This document shows, in pieces, positions 15,048 to 24,876 of a DNA stretch of 41,822 nt; position 1 is the stretch's first letter; the number at the start of each line of letters is the position of its first letter. Origin of the DNA: Lachnospiraceae bacterium (lineage in GTDB: Bacteria > Bacillota > Clostridia > Lachnospirales > Lachnospiraceae); the NCBI GenBank assembly GCA_017938145.1, contig JAGBCB010000020.1, forward strand, positions 1 through 41,822. Direction: 5' to 3'. A program made the translations under genes and the position numbers. The notes under the pieces are model-generated. The model made no database searches, was not told where the DNA came from, and was given only the letters and a program-made list of their open reading frames with translations.

Positions 15048-16814
15048 ATGGCAAAGCGTAATACGTATTTCCAGGATGAAGTAATAGAACGTAAAATTGA
15101 TATCAAGCAGCTGGGCAGAACCTTGCGTTATGTACTGCCGTATAAAAAGGTGTTTTTCCTTGTGGGCATTCTGATGTTTGTTTCCTCCCTGGTGGCACTG
15201 ATTCCGGCCCTGATTTTGAAGCATATTACGGACGTTGTAATTCCGAACAAGGATTATGCCGCTTTGGCTTATATGGTACTCAGCATGGCATTGCTTGCCG
15301 TGGTGGAAATCAGCATTACCTTTGTTCATTCCAGACTGATGGGTAAAACAGGACATTCCCTGATTGCAGAAATCAGACAGGATATCTTCTATAAGCTTCA
15401 GGAATTACCGTTTGATTATTTTGATAACCGTCCGAACGGTAAAATTGTGGTGCGCGTCACTGAATATGTTAATGGTCTTGCAAATTTCTTTACAAACTTT
15501 GTAATGATGTTTGTTATTTACATTATCAAAATTCTGGTAGTTACCGTGCTTATGTTAAGCTTAAGTCCAAAGCTTACCCTGATTGTATTTTGTACCGTGG
15601 TTCCGATGATGATTTGTGTGTTTAGTTTACGTTATACCATCCGTAAATTGTTCGGAGCCCACAGAGCTAAGGTTTCCAACCGTACCGCTTTTTTGGTGGA
15701 ATCCATTATGGGTGAAAAAATCGTAAAAAACTATAACCGTGCCCAAATCAATGAAGAAATTTACCGGGAGGTACATGATGCCAGTGTAAAGCAGTGGACA
15801 AAGATTTATCTTAGAAATGAGTTAAATACACCGATTGTAGAGTTTTTCTGGAATGCGGGAACTCTGTGCCTGTATGCGGTTGCACTTGGAATGTTATTAA
15901 ACGGTGATTCCATTATTAACGTAGGTCTGATGACAACATTTACGGCGTATATGTCCCAGTTCAGCGGACCTCTTGCCATGATTGCAGCCATGATTCAGAA
16001 TCTGGCACAGGTAAGTTCCAACTTGGAGCAGGTATTTGATACCATCGACTATCCGGTATCCATTCATGATACAGAGGGAAGTACCGTATTGGAACATGTG
16101 GAAGGAAATATTGATTTTAACAATATAACCTTTGCTTATGAAGAAGGCGTAAATATTTTAGAAGACTTTGATTTGCATGTAAAGAAAGGGGAAACCATTG
16201 CCCTGGTTGGTCCTACCGGTGCAGGTAAAACCACGGTTATCAATATGCTTACCCGTTTTTACGATGTGCAGAAGGGCTCTGTTACCATTGACGGTAAGGA
16301 TGTGAGAGAAGTCACTTTGGAATCTTTACGAAGAGAAGTAGGAGTTCTTATGCAGGACCCATTCATCTTTAAGGGGACCGTTATGGAAAATATCCGTTAC
16401 GGCCGTCCGGATGCCACGGATGAAGAGTGCATTGCGGCAGCAAAGGCAATTTACGCAGACAGATGTATTGATAAATTAAAGGATGGCTATCAGCATGTGC
16501 TGGATGAACGAGGTGAAGGTTTATCTGCCGGTGAAAAACAGTTAATCAGTTTTGCCAGAATCATTCTGAAAAATCCATCCGTAATTATCTTGGATGAGGC
16601 AACCAGTTCCATTGATACGGAAACAGAGAATCTGATTAAACAGGCGCTGGATGTTATCATCAAAGACAAAACGGCTTTCATTGTTGCACACCGTTTGTCC
16701 ACTATACGGAATGCAGACCGAATCCTGTATATTTCCAACAAGGGGATTGCCGAGCAGGGAACCCATGAGGAACTGATGGCGAAAAAGGGATTATATTATG
16801 CTTTAAACATATAA
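15048..16814 (+). CDS. Heterodimeric ABC exporter subunit with catalytic ATPase site
   Basis: A 588-residue half transporter with membrane domain (about 20-320), Walker A GPTGAGKT, and Walker B VIILDEATSSID with the catalytic Glu intact. Its signature reads GLSAGEKQ rather than LSGGQ. Together with the Asp-bearing partner this predicts one competent and one degenerate nucleotide site. The ATG follows the partner's stop with no gap, so stoichiometric coupled translation is likely. The operon appears to end after it, with no clear terminator. Confidence 0.88.
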   Translation: MAKRNTYFQDEVIERKIDIKQLGRTLRYVLPYKKVFFLVGILMFVSSLVALIPALILKHITDVVIPNKDYAALAYMVLSMALLAVVEISITFVHSRLMGKTGHSLIAEIRQDIFYKLQELPFDYFDNRPNGKIVVRVTEYVNGLANFFTNFVMMFVIYIIKILVVTVLMLSLSPKLTLIVFCTVVPMMICVFSLRYTIRKLFGAHRAKVSNRTAFLVESIMGEKIVKNYNRAQINEEIYREVHDASVKQWTKIYLRNELNTPIVEFFWNAGTLCLYAVALGMLLNGDSIINVGLMTTFTAYMSQFSGPLAMIAAMIQNLAQVSSNLEQVFDTIDYPVSIHDTEGSTVLEHVEGNIDFNNITFAYEEGVNILEDFDLHVKKGETIALVGPTGAGKTTVINMLTRFYDVQKGSVTIDGKDVREVTLESLRREVGVLMQDPFIFKGTVMENIRYGRPDATDEECIAAAKAIYADRCIDKLKDGYQHVLDERGEGLSAGEKQLISFARIILKNPSVIILDEATSSIDTETENLIKQALDVIIKDKTAFIVAHRLSTIRNADRILYISNKGIAEQGTHEELMAKKGLYYALNI

Positions 16815-16918
16815 TTTGCTGATTTTATACAAATTTACTTCTGTTTTGGCTAGGCAAAAACTGTTTTTTGTGTTATACTTAAAATAATACTTAAGCAAAA
16901 GCTTACAGGGGGGATACT

Positions 16919-18907
16919 ATGGCATTATATATGTTAAAAGAAAAGAAGGAGAAAGCTCCAAAGGTAAAAAAATATAAAGCTCCAAAGGAGAAGAAGGTAA
17001 AAGAATTGAAGCTTCCTAAAGAGAAAAAACCCAAAGAGCCAAAAATTAAAAAAGAAAAACTCCCTAAGGCAGAAAAGCCGGTAAAAGAGATGAAAGAAGG
17101 CAAATTTAAATTGTCTAAGCTTAAACTGCCAAAATTAAAAACAGACAAAATCAAATTGCCTGCATTCCTGGCAGTAAAGAAAAAGCCGATTAAGGAGAAC
17201 AAAAAGAGAGTTCTGACTCTCTCTATCCGTCTTCTGTTGCTGTGCCTTCTTCCGATGGCTTTGGCATGTCTGATGATCACCATGTTCAGTGCAAACCGCT
17301 TACGTGCCAGTATCGAAGATGAAATCGAAAAGTCTTTAAAAATTGTAACAGCCAGCGTAAACGAAACCTATACTACCCTTTACGAGGGCGACTATGTGGT
17401 AGATTTGACCGGTCGTGTTACTAAGGGCGGTGTACAGATTACCGCAGATAACCGTCTTATCGACAGTATTAAAGAAAAAACAGGTTTAGAGGTTTCTTTC
17501 CTGTTCGGTAATTCCAGAACCATTACTACCGTCCGCAATCCAAACGGTGCAAGAGCAAACGGTATTGGTATTCCAAAAGAAAATTATGCACGCATAGAAA
17601 GTAAAGAGGAATTTTTCGTAACCGGATATTCTGTAGCCGGTAACCTGTTTTATGCTTATTACCAGCCGTTAGTAAACTCTGACGGAACCGTGGTTGGTGC
17701 TATCGAAGCGGCGGTAGACTCCTCCAGCGTGAAACAAACAATCAATGGCCAGATCTGGGGAATTGTATTATTCTCCTTTGTGTTTGTGGTAATTGCTGCA
17801 GTGGCGGTTGTCCTTCTTTCCAAGGGACTTGTAAAGGGCTTAACAGCGATTCGCGCTTACTTACATAAAATTGCAAACGGAGACCTGGGTGCCCAACCGG
17901 AAAATTCCATGCAAAACAGAGACGATGAACTTGGCGATATTTACCGTATGGCTATCCGTCTCCAGACGACCCTTCGTCAGATTGTAAATGAAATCAAAGC
18001 TTCCGCAGCCCGTTTAAATGAGTCTGCGGACCAGTTAACCGATATGGCTCAGAATACCAACAACGTGGTTGATGACGTTATCCGTGCGGTTGCAGAAATC
18101 TCTGAAGGTGCGAAGCAGCAGGCAGAAGACACCTCCGAAACCAATGATAGTATTATGCGCATGAGCCAGCAGATTGAAAGCATTGTAGAAGATGTTGAAA
18201 AACTGAATGTGAATGCAACCAAGATGGCTCAGGAAGAAACCGAATCCGAGCGTATCATTAATGAATTAAATGCTTCCAACAACGAAACCAAGGAAGCAGT
18301 AATGCAGGTGGCAGAGCAGATTACGCTTATGAGTGATTCCATCCGTCATATTACCGGCGCATTAGATATGATCCGTAACGTAGCTGACGAAACTACATTG
18401 CTTGCTTTAAATGCAAGTATTGAGGCGGCCAGAGTTGGTGAAGCGGGCCGTGGCTTTGCGGTAGTAGCCCAGCAGATTAACAAGCTGGCAGAGCAGTCCA
18501 ATTCCTCCATCGGAAAAATCGAGGCAGTTATTGACAGCGTAGTATCTACATCCGAGCGCATGGTAGATATTATGGCTGACGTAAAGGGTAAGATGGAACA
18601 GCAGCAGGAAAAACTGGATGAAACCATGCAAAAGTCTGTTGCAGTTGCCGGTGAAGTAGAAAATTCCAAGCAGAAAATCGAAGTTATCCGCGGAAGCGTT
18701 GACAATTTAAATGAATTCGGAAATACCATCGGTGGAGCGGTAAGTAATCTTGCTGCAGTGTCCTATGAAAATGCGGCATCTGCCGACAATACTAAGGATT
18801 CCGCTGATGCCATGAGCACAACTATGAATGAACTTCGCGACGCATCCGAAAAGCTGGTTGAACTTTCTAAGGAATTAGAGCAGTCCTTAGGTCTGTTTAA
18901 ACTGTAA
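16919..18907 (+). CDS. Methyl-accepting chemotaxis protein with lysine-rich N-terminal extension
   Basis: A 662-residue transducer. An unusual cytoplasmic head of about 96 residues has roughly 39 lysines in KxPK/KLPK repeats. It is followed by TM1 (about 99-123), an extracellular single-Cache-like sensor (about 124-275), TM2 (about 280-302), HAMP (about 303-355) and the coiled-coil signalling domain. The hairpin tip reads [20 protein letters not shown] followed by [13 protein letters not shown], which binds CheW and CheA. The C-terminus has no CheR pentapeptide. It starts behind a G-rich site at 16908-16913. A weak promoter (TAGGCA, 17 bp, TATACT at 16874) precedes it. Its presence implies a motile host. 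Confidence 0.9.
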   Translation: MALYMLKEKKEKAPKVKKYKAPKEKKVKELKLPKEKKPKEPKIKKEKLPKAEKPVKEMKEGKFKLSKLKLPKLKTDKIKLPAFLAVKKKPIKENKKRVLTLSIRLLLLCLLPMALACLMITMFSANRLRASIEDEIEKSLKIVTASVNETYTTLYEGDYVVDLTGRVTKGGVQITADNRLIDSIKEKTGLEVSFLFGNSRTITTVRNPNGARANGIGIPKENYARIESKEEFFVTGYSVAGNLFYAYYQPLVNSDGTVVGAIEAAVDSSSVKQTINGQIWGIVLFSFVFVVIAAVAVVLLSKGLVKGLTAIRAYLHKIANGDLGAQPENSMQNRDDELGDIYRMAIRLQTTLRQIVNEIKASAARLNESADQLTDMAQNTNNVVDDVIRAVAEISEGAKQQAEDTSETNDSIMRMSQQIESIVEDVEKLNVNATKMAQEETESERIINELNASNNETKEAVMQVAEQITLMSDSIRHITGALDMIRNVADETTLLALNASIEAARVGEAGRGFAVVAQQINKLAEQSNSSIGKIEAVIDSVVSTSERMVDIMADVKGKMEQQQEKLDETMQKSVAVAGEVENSKQKIEVIRGSVDNLNEFGNTIGGAVSNLAAVSYENAASADNTKDSADAMSTTMNELRDASEKLVELSKELEQSLGLFKL

Positions 18908-18949
18908 TTGTTATAAAATAGTAAAAAGATCAGGGAGTGAGTAGTAATA

Positions 18950-20128
18950 ATGGTTGAATTACTGGCAAAACTTTTCCTGAAGGAGAAGGCAGAGGAGGAT
19001 TCACCGGAAATCCGGCAAAAATACGGTGTTCTGTGCGGGCTTGCGGGAATTATCTTTAATGTGTCGCTGGCATTAGGTAAATTTATTGCAGGTTTACTTT
19101 CCGGTTCGGTTGCTATTATGGCGGATGCTGCCAATAATTTGTCCGATGCAGGCTCGTCGTTGATTGTTTTGTTTGGATTTAAACTTGCCGGACAAAAGCC
19201 GGATCCGGATCACCCGTTCGGACACGGCAGAGTCGAGTATATTTCCGGTTTACTGGTGTCGGTTTTGATAATTTACATGGCAATAGAATTGTTGAAATCG
19301 TCTGTCGATGCTATTATTCATCCGGGAGAAATTGTATTTGAACCCGTCATACTGGTTATCCTGCTGGTATCTATTCTTGTAAAGTTTTACATGTTTTGTT
19401 ACAACAGAAAATTTGGAAGAAAGATTCACAGTGAGGCAATGCTTGCAACCTCTTTGGACTCCTTAAGTGATATGGGTGCCACTGCGGTGGTGCTCATTTC
19501 CATGTTGGTATCCCATTATACCAGTCTGCAGATCGATGGAATCTGCGGTGTTTTAGTGGCATTGTTAATATTCTATGCCGGATTTAATTCCGCAAAGGAA
19601 ACCATCAATCCGCTGCTCGGCCAGTCGCCGGAGCCTGAGTTTGTAGAGCGTATAGAAGAAATCGTTTCCGCTGAAGAAGAAATTATCGGAATTCACGATT
19701 TAATTGTACATAATTACGGTCCCGGCAGAGTAATGATTTCCCTTCATGCAGAAGTCCCTGCGGATGGCGATATTCTTGCACTACATGATATGATAGACAA
19801 TGTGGAACACCGTTTAAAAGATAAATTACATTGTGCAGCTGTTATTCATATGGACCCGGTTTGCACCAAGGATGAGCAGACTCTGGAATTAAAGAGGGTT
19901 GTAACCGAAATTATAAAAGAGGTAGATCCGGTACTCTCCATTCATGACTTCCGTGTGGTAACAGGTCCGACTCATACCAATCTTATTTTTGACATGGTAG
20001 TTCCGTTTGATTTTCCGATATCCGATGTAGATTTGGCAGATCAAATCCAAAAGAAAATATGGAAGTACAATCCGGTTTATTTTGCTGTGATTGAAATTGA
20101 TAAAGCTTATACGAAAGTAAAAAAGTAG
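18950..20128 (+). CDS. Cation diffusion facilitator, probable Mn2+ efflux type
   Basis: A 392-residue CDF with six transmembrane helices and a C-terminal metallochaperone-like domain that appears duplicated (HDLIVHNYGPGRVMISLHAE and, about 80 residues later, HDFRVVTGPTHTNLIFDMV). Transport-site residues are N62xxxD66 in TM2 (AANNLSD) and D170xxxD174 in TM5 (LDSLSD). TM5 DxxxD instead of HxxxD is the pattern reported for manganese CDFs. HPFGHGR after TM2 is the standard family motif. It probably forms a transcription unit with pduL, 18 bp downstream. Confidence 0.85.
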   Translation: MVELLAKLFLKEKAEEDSPEIRQKYGVLCGLAGIIFNVSLALGKFIAGLLSGSVAIMADAANNLSDAGSSLIVLFGFKLAGQKPDPDHPFGHGRVEYISGLLVSVLIIYMAIELLKSSVDAIIHPGEIVFEPVILVILLVSILVKFYMFCYNRKFGRKIHSEAMLATSLDSLSDMGATAVVLISMLVSHYTSLQIDGICGVLVALLIFYAGFNSAKETINPLLGQSPEPEFVERIEEIVSAEEEIIGIHDLIVHNYGPGRVMISLHAEVPADGDILALHDMIDNVEHRLKDKLHCAAVIHMDPVCTKDEQTLELKRVVTEIIKEVDPVLSIHDFRVVTGPTHTNLIFDMVVPFDFPISDVDLADQIQKKIWKYNPVYFAVIEIDKAYTKVKK

Positions 20129-20146
20129 AAATGAGGAGACAAAGCT

Positions 20147-20791
20147 ATGCCGCCAAGAATACCGATTGAAACATCGGCAAGACACATTCACATTACAAAA
20201 GAAGATTTTGAAGCCCTGTTCGGTGAAGGAAAGGAGCTTACCTTTGTTAAGGAATTAAGCCAGCCGGGACAGTATGTGGCTGCAGAAAAGCTGGCGGTGG
20301 TAGGTCCCCGTGGTGAATTCGAAAAGGTTTCCATTTTAGGTCCTTTCCGTAAAGAAACCCAGGTTGAGGTTTCCGTAACCGACACAAGAAAGCTGGGAAT
20401 TCCAAGCGTTATCCGCCAGTCCGGCGATATCGAAGGAACCCCGGGATGTATTTTACGGGCAGGAGAGAAAGAAATCACACTGGATAAAGGTGTTATCGTG
20501 GCAAAACGCCATATTCACATGCGTCCGGTGGATGCCTTACAGTATAATGTCCGGGATAACGAAAATGTCTTTGTTATTACCAAGAGTTACGAAAGAAACC
20601 TGATTTATGCCGATGTGGTAGTGCGTGTCAGTCCGTCTTTCAGGCTGGCAATGCACGTAGACACTGACGAGGCCAATGCCTTTGCCGGTGATGCCGACCC
20701 ATACGGTGTAATTGTTAAAATTTTCGATACCGAAACCTATTCCGTAGATAAGTGGATGGATGAGGTTTTGCGCGGAATTAACCGAATATAA
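20147..20791 (+). CDS. pduL: Phosphate propanoyltransferase PduL
   Basis: A 214-residue PduL/PTAC-type phosphotransacylase interconverting acyl-CoA and acyl phosphate. The two zinc-binding histidine pairs are visible: SARHIH (H13, H15) and AKRHIHM (H122, H124), with MHVDTDEAN near the end. It starts directly at the catalytic domain, with no N-terminal encapsulation peptide, and no microcompartment shell or acetate kinase gene is nearby. It therefore likely acts as a cytosolic phosphotransacetylase feeding acetate or propionate kinase elsewhere. GAGGAG lies upstream. Confidence 0.88.
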   Translation: MPPRIPIETSARHIHITKEDFEALFGEGKELTFVKELSQPGQYVAAEKLAVVGPRGEFEKVSILGPFRKETQVEVSVTDTRKLGIPSVIRQSGDIEGTPGCILRAGEKEITLDKGVIVAKRHIHMRPVDALQYNVRDNENVFVITKSYERNLIYADVVVRVSPSFRLAMHVDTDEANAFAGDADPYGVIVKIFDTETYSVDKWMDEVLRGINRI

Positions 20792-20800
20792 ACAGTTAGG

Positions 20801-20832
20801 AGCATTGCAGATTTGCAGTGCTTCTTTTTTTT
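20801..20832 (+). terminator. Rho-independent terminator after pduL
   Basis: AGCATTGCA (20801-20809) pairs with TGCAGTGCT (20814-20822), including one G-U, followed by a run of about ten T. Confidence 0.88.
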
Positions 20833-20881
20833 TGTATAGAAAATCCTTCCTTTGGAAAAATTAAATGCAGGAGGAGATACA

Positions 20882-21529
20882 ATGAAACGGTTTGCAGGAG
20901 TAGCTTTTGTTATTCTTTTTGTAATTTTTCTTATTAGGACACCGAAATACTGGCCCAGTTTCAGTAAGGATGAAAGCCGCTATAAGACGGATACTTTTTA
21001 TTATGTGATAAAGGAGGAATACAGGGAAAGCAGGGAAGGAAAACGTCTTTATCAACCAGGCTTTACCGATATTCAGGACGGCGACATTCTGGTAACGGAT
21101 TCTACCTATTGCCTGTGCTTCAGGCATGGGCATGCGGCACTGGTGGTGGATGCAAAACGTGGAATTACCCTGGAAGCCTTTGGTATCGGTACCAGTTCAG
21201 AGTACTCTGATTTAAGTGAGTGGCGCCGGTATCCCCACGTGATGGTACTTCGACTGAATGCGCCGGAACAGGTGCGGAAGGCGGTGGTGGCCTTCGCAAA
21301 AAGAAATCTGGTGGGAATCCCCTACATGTTAAGTCCCGGAGTGGTGGATGACAAAGACATGGACGGTGAGTATTGGGGAACCCAGTGTGCCCATTTGGTT
21401 TGGGCGGCATTTGATGCCTGCGGATATGATATTGACGGAGACGGAGGTTGGCTGGTAACTCCCGCAGATTTTACTTCTTCCGGGCTTTTGCGGATTGTCC
21501 CGCAGAATAAAGTAAGTGAGGCGCGGTAA
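20882..21529 (+). CDS. YiiX/NlpC-P60-like cysteine hydrolase, membrane anchored
   Basis: A 215-residue protein with an N-terminal transmembrane anchor (about 4-20) and an exterior permuted NlpC/P60 (YiiX/YebB-like) domain. DIQDGDILVTDS opens the fold; RHGHAALVVD (H82, H84) supplies the candidate catalytic His. GTQCAHLVWAAFDACGYDID (C169) supplies the Cys nucleophile. Two acidic DxDxDG-like loops (DKDMDG and DIDGDGGW) flank the Cys and could bind calcium. Relatives cleave amide or ester bonds in wall peptides or lipids; the substrate here is unknown. GGAGGAG precedes the ATG. Confidence 0.75.
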   Translation: MKRFAGVAFVILFVIFLIRTPKYWPSFSKDESRYKTDTFYYVIKEEYRESREGKRLYQPGFTDIQDGDILVTDSTYCLCFRHGHAALVVDAKRGITLEAFGIGTSSEYSDLSEWRRYPHVMVLRLNAPEQVRKAVVAFAKRNLVGIPYMLSPGVVDDKDMDGEYWGTQCAHLVWAAFDACGYDIDGDGGWLVTPADFTSSGLLRIVPQNKVSEAR

Positions 21530-21565
21530 TACTTAAGATAATAAAATTGGAAAGAGAGAAAATGT

Positions 21566-22000
21566 ATGCTTGGTATGTTATTATCTATTTTATCCGGTGC
21601 ACTGATGAGTATTCAGGGGGTATTCAACACCGGAGTTACGAAACAAAGCAGTATTTGGGTTGCTTCAGGTTTTGTTCAGTTTTCAGCTCTGCTGGTTTGT
21701 GTGGCAGCATGGTTTTTTACAGGACGCCAGGGAACGGTTGTATCCTTGTTTGGTATCGACAACAAATATATGCTGTTAGGTGGTGCCATGGGTGCCTTCA
21801 TCACATATACGGTTATTAAAGGTGTAGAAATGCTTGGCCCTGCAAAAGCAAATATGTTTATCATTGTGACGCAGCTGTTGGTGGCATATCTGATTGAGTT
21901 GTTCGGGCTCTTTGGAACACAAAAAGCATCCTTCGATATGAGCAAACTGATTGGCATGGCATTGCTGATTGCCGGGGTAATTGTATTTAAGTGGAAATAA
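21566..22000 (+). CDS. YdcZ/DUF606-family small DMT-type transporter
   Basis: A 144-residue protein with four or five hydrophobic helices and the family opening MLGMLLSILSGALMSIQGVF(N). GPAKANMFIIVTQLLVAYLI is the conserved later segment. This length is half of a usual 10-helix DMT carrier, so dimerisation is expected, as in SMR proteins. No substrate can be assigned. AGAGAG lies 8 bases upstream. Confidence 0.75.
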   Translation: MLGMLLSILSGALMSIQGVFNTGVTKQSSIWVASGFVQFSALLVCVAAWFFTGRQGTVVSLFGIDNKYMLLGGAMGAFITYTVIKGVEMLGPAKANMFIIVTQLLVAYLIELFGLFGTQKASFDMSKLIGMALLIAGVIVFKWK

Positions 22001-22010
22001 AAAGTAATCC

Positions 22011-22039
22011 TTGCACTTCCGTGTGATTTTGGGTAAAAT
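22011..22039 (+). promoter_or_regulatory. Promoter of the comEA-comEC operon
   Basis: TTGCAC (22011-22016), a 17-bp spacer and TAAAAT (22034-22039), 50 bp before the comEA start. Confidence 0.65.
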
Positions 22040-22089
22040 GAAGTTGAGCGGCCGAAAATGTATGACTCCTGAAAAGAAAGGAATCATAA

Positions 22090-22740
22090 GTGAATCGGAA
22101 AAGAAAAAAACAAGCAGTAACCGTGGCAGTTTTGCTTTTTTTTCTTGCTGCAGGGCTATGGTATTATTTGCAAGGCAGCAAAATTGTAAAACAGCAAAGA
22201 ACTGACACAGAAATGACAGGTGTACTTGATATTCTTGCTACAGAGGTTTCGGTGACAGAACCTCCGATGCAGGAAGAACCGGCACCCAGGGAATTGGTGG
22301 TATATGTGTGCGGTGCCGTAGAAAACCCCGGTATCTATACATTGCCGGCAGACAGCAGACTTTATGAGGCAATCCGGATGGCGGGAGGTTTTTCAAAAGA
22401 GGCTGACCCTGCCTATCATAATTTAGCCAGAAGCATCGAAGACGGCGAACGTATTTACATTTTATCATCTTCCGAAACAAATGCCTTAACTGCGGAGCAA
22501 CAGGTGGCGGGAGAAGAAGGTCCTGCTGCGTCATCGCAGGCAAACGGTCTGATTAACTTAAATACCGCAACAGCAGAGCAGTTGATGACGCTTCCGGGTA
22601 TCGGGGAGGCGCGGGCCGCGGATATTTTAGCGTACCGGGCCAAAATCGGGCAGTTTACCGACGTTGAGGAGCTGATGAATGTCAGCGGCATCGGAGAAGC
22701 CAGATTCGAAAAAATCAAAGATAAAATAACCGTGAAATGA
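22090..22740 (+). CDS. comEA: Competence DNA receptor ComEA
   Basis: A 216-residue protein with a basic N-terminus and one membrane anchor (about 9-27). An SLBB domain follows ([20 protein letters not shown]), then a linker and a C-terminal double helix-hairpin-helix ([36 protein letters not shown]) that binds incoming double-stranded DNA outside the membrane. It starts with GTG, with AAAGAAAGGA upstream. It is the first gene of a tight operon ending in comEC, leaving out comEB. Confidence 0.9.
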   Translation: MNRKRKKQAVTVAVLLFFLAAGLWYYLQGSKIVKQQRTDTEMTGVLDILATEVSVTEPPMQEEPAPRELVVYVCGAVENPGIYTLPADSRLYEAIRMAGGFSKEADPAYHNLARSIEDGERIYILSSSETNALTAEQQVAGEEGPAASSQANGLINLNTATAEQLMTLPGIGEARAADILAYRAKIGQFTDVEELMNVSGIGEARFEKIKDKITVK

Positions 22741-22766
22741 CAATCGGGGAAGGAGCGTATAACAGC

Positions 22767-23447
22767 ATGGCAAAAAAAGTACTTGTAGTAGATGATGAAA
22801 AACTGATTGTAAAAGGAATCCGTTTCAGCCTGGAGCAGGAAGGAATGCAGGTAGACTGCGCCTATGACGGCCAGGAAGCATTGGATATGATTAAGGAAAA
22901 CACATATGATGTTATCCTGTTAGACGTTATGCTTCCTAAGTTTAACGGATATGAGGTTTGTCAGCAGGTCAGGGAGTTTTCTGACGTGCCGATTATTATG
23001 GTAACTGCCAAGGACGATGATATGGATAAGATTCTTGGTTTGGAATACGGTGCGGATGACTACATCACAAAGCCATTCAATATTCTGGAAGTTAAAGCCC
23101 GCATTAAGGCAATTATGCGCCGCAGCAGCAAGAAGGAAGAAGAAAATAAGGAAGCTACCTATGGTGACCTTACCATCGACTGCAGCAGCCGCCGTGTGTA
23201 TATTGAAGGTAATGAGGTAAATCTCACCGCGAAAGAATTTGATGTACTGGAACTGTTGGTGTTCCATCCGAATAAGGTATACGACCGAGATGCTCTGCTT
23301 GATCTGGTATGGGGCAAGGACTATCCGGGTGATGCCAGAACCGTGGACGTGCATATCCGCCGCCTTCGTGAAAAAATAGAAAAGAACCCAAGTGAACCAA
23401 AGTACGTACATACCAAGTGGGGAGTAGGATATTATTTTGAGTACTAA
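22767..23447 (+). CDS. OmpR/PhoB-family response regulator
   Basis: A 226-residue regulator. The receiver domain has D9-D10, phosphoacceptor D53 (LLDVMLP), T80 and K102. The winged-helix DNA-binding domain (about 135-226) includes LTAKEFDVLELLVFHPNKVY and DVHIRRLREKIE. The overall sequence is close to the WalR/PhoP group. AAGGAG lies before the ATG; an earlier in-frame ATG at 22737 overlapping comEA is less likely. It overlaps its kinase by 11 bp. Confidence 0.9.
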   Translation: MAKKVLVVDDEKLIVKGIRFSLEQEGMQVDCAYDGQEALDMIKENTYDVILLDVMLPKFNGYEVCQQVREFSDVPIIMVTAKDDDMDKILGLEYGADDYITKPFNILEVKARIKAIMRRSSKKEEENKEATYGDLTIDCSSRRVYIEGNEVNLTAKEFDVLELLVFHPNKVYDRDALLDLVWGKDYPGDARTVDVHIRRLREKIEKNPSEPKYVHTKWGVGYYFEY

Positions 23448-24876
23448 GAGACGGGCGCGCAAAGTAAACAGTCTCCATGTACAAGTGATTTTCGCTATGG
23501 TGTTGGCATGTATTTTGCCTTTGGCTGTTGTTGCGGTGTTGTTTGTAAACAGTTACCGGGAACAAACCAAGCAGGAAATGCGTGGAAAGGTGCAGGTGCT
23601 TTGTGCCGATTTTGCCAATCGAATACAGAATACAGGCTACCTGACCAATCCGGCACAGGCTGAGCTTTCTGCGGCCATGGATACGGCTGCGCAGTTTTAC
23701 GACGGTCGGATTCTTGTGGTAAATTCCGAACTTCAGATTATTAAAGATACCTTTAAACGTGAAGAAGGAAAAACCATGATTTCCGAGGAAGTGGTAAAAG
23801 CTTTAAGAGAAAAATCCTTATCTCAGGAATTCTTTTATGAGGATATTACGGAAATCATTTATCAGGTACGGGACCCTTTAGGAAAAACAGTTCTCGGAAG
23901 CGTGGTGTTTATTTATGATAATCCGGAATATGTCGGTTTATCGGATGATATCAGCAGAACTTCCCTTTTGGTAACCTCCCTTTTGGTTGGGGGAGTTTTA
24001 TGCGCTATTTTAATTGCTTCCGCAAAAATGGTTTTCCCACTGAAAAAACTTGCTTTTTCCCTGCAACAGCTGGCGGACGGTGACTTGCAGGAAAAGGTGG
24101 ATGTAAAGGGAAATTATGAGGTAGAAACTATCGTAGATTCCGTTAACAATATGCTGGAAGATATGAGAACTACCGAACAGCGCCGTCAGGAGTTTGTATC
24201 AAATGTATCCCATGAATTAAAAACGCCGTTAACTTCAATGAAGGTATTAGCGGAGTCTTTGGTAGGACAAAGCGGAATTCCGGAAGAATTGTATCAGGAA
24301 TTTTTACAGGATATCAATACAGAAATCGACAGGGAAAACGAAATTATTACCGACCTGTTAAATGTGGTGCGCCTGGACCGTAAGGAAGGCGAAATGAACA
24401 TTGCCCAGGTAAGTATTAATGAACTTCTTGAAATAATTATGCGAAGACTTCGTCCGATTGCCAAGGAGCGTAATGTGGAAATGGTATTTGAAAGCTTCCG
24501 TAGTGTTCTTGCGGAGGTGGACGAAGTAAAAATGTCACTGGTATTTACCAATCTGATTGAAAATGCAATCAAATATAACAAAGACGGTGGTCAGGTAAAG
24601 GTATCGCTAAATGCGGACCACCGATATTTTTATGTTCGGGTGGAAGATACCGGAATCGGTATTCCGGAAGATGCTAAAAAATATATTTTTGACCGTTTTT
24701 ACAGGGTAGACAAGGCTAGATCCAGAGAAACAGGAGGAACCGGTCTTGGACTTGCTATTACAAAAAGTGCAGTTATGATGCACAAAGGAAATATTAAGGT
24801 TTCAGGAAAAGAAGGAGAAGGTTCGGTATTTGTTGTGCGGATTCCGCTAAGTTTCATACCGGAATATACAGATTGA
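23437..24876 (+). CDS. Sensor histidine kinase, WalK-like
   Basis: A 479-residue kinase with TM1 (about 17-38), an extracellular sensor of about 135 residues, and TM2 (about 176-196). HAMP (about 197-250) is followed by a HisKA dimerisation domain with H259 in SNVSHELKTPL, then an ATPase domain with N-box NLIENAIKYNKDGG, DTGIGIPEDA and GGTGLGLAITKSA. The TTG start inside the regulator gene is supported by GGAGTAGGA. It lacks the PAS domain usual in WalK, so envelope or competence-state sensing is only inferred. Confidence 0.88.
   Translation: MSTKRRARKVNSLHVQVIFAMVLACILPLAVVAVLFVNSYREQTKQEMRGKVQVLCADFANRIQNTGYLTNPAQAELSAAMDTAAQFYDGRILVVNSELQIIKDTFKREEGKTMISEEVVKALREKSLSQEFFYEDITEIIYQVRDPLGKTVLGSVVFIYDNPEYVGLSDDISRTSLLVTSLLVGGVLCAILIASAKMVFPLKKLAFSLQQLADGDLQEKVDVKGNYEVETIVDSVNNMLEDMRTTEQRRQEFVSNVSHELKTPLTSMKVLAESLVGQSGIPEELYQEFLQDINTEIDRENEIITDLLNVVRLDRKEGEMNIAQVSINELLEIIMRRLRPIAKERNVEMVFESFRSVLAEVDEVKMSLVFTNLIENAIKYNKDGGQVKVSLNADHRYFYVRVEDTGIGIPEDAKKYIFDRFYRVDKARSRETGGTGLGLAITKSAVMMHKGNIKVSGKEGEGSVFVVRIPLSFIPEYTD

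Noticed and set aside
20147-20791. PduL as part of a bacterial microcompartment locus
   Set aside because: No shell proteins, diol dehydratase, aldehyde dehydrogenase or encapsulation peptide are present.
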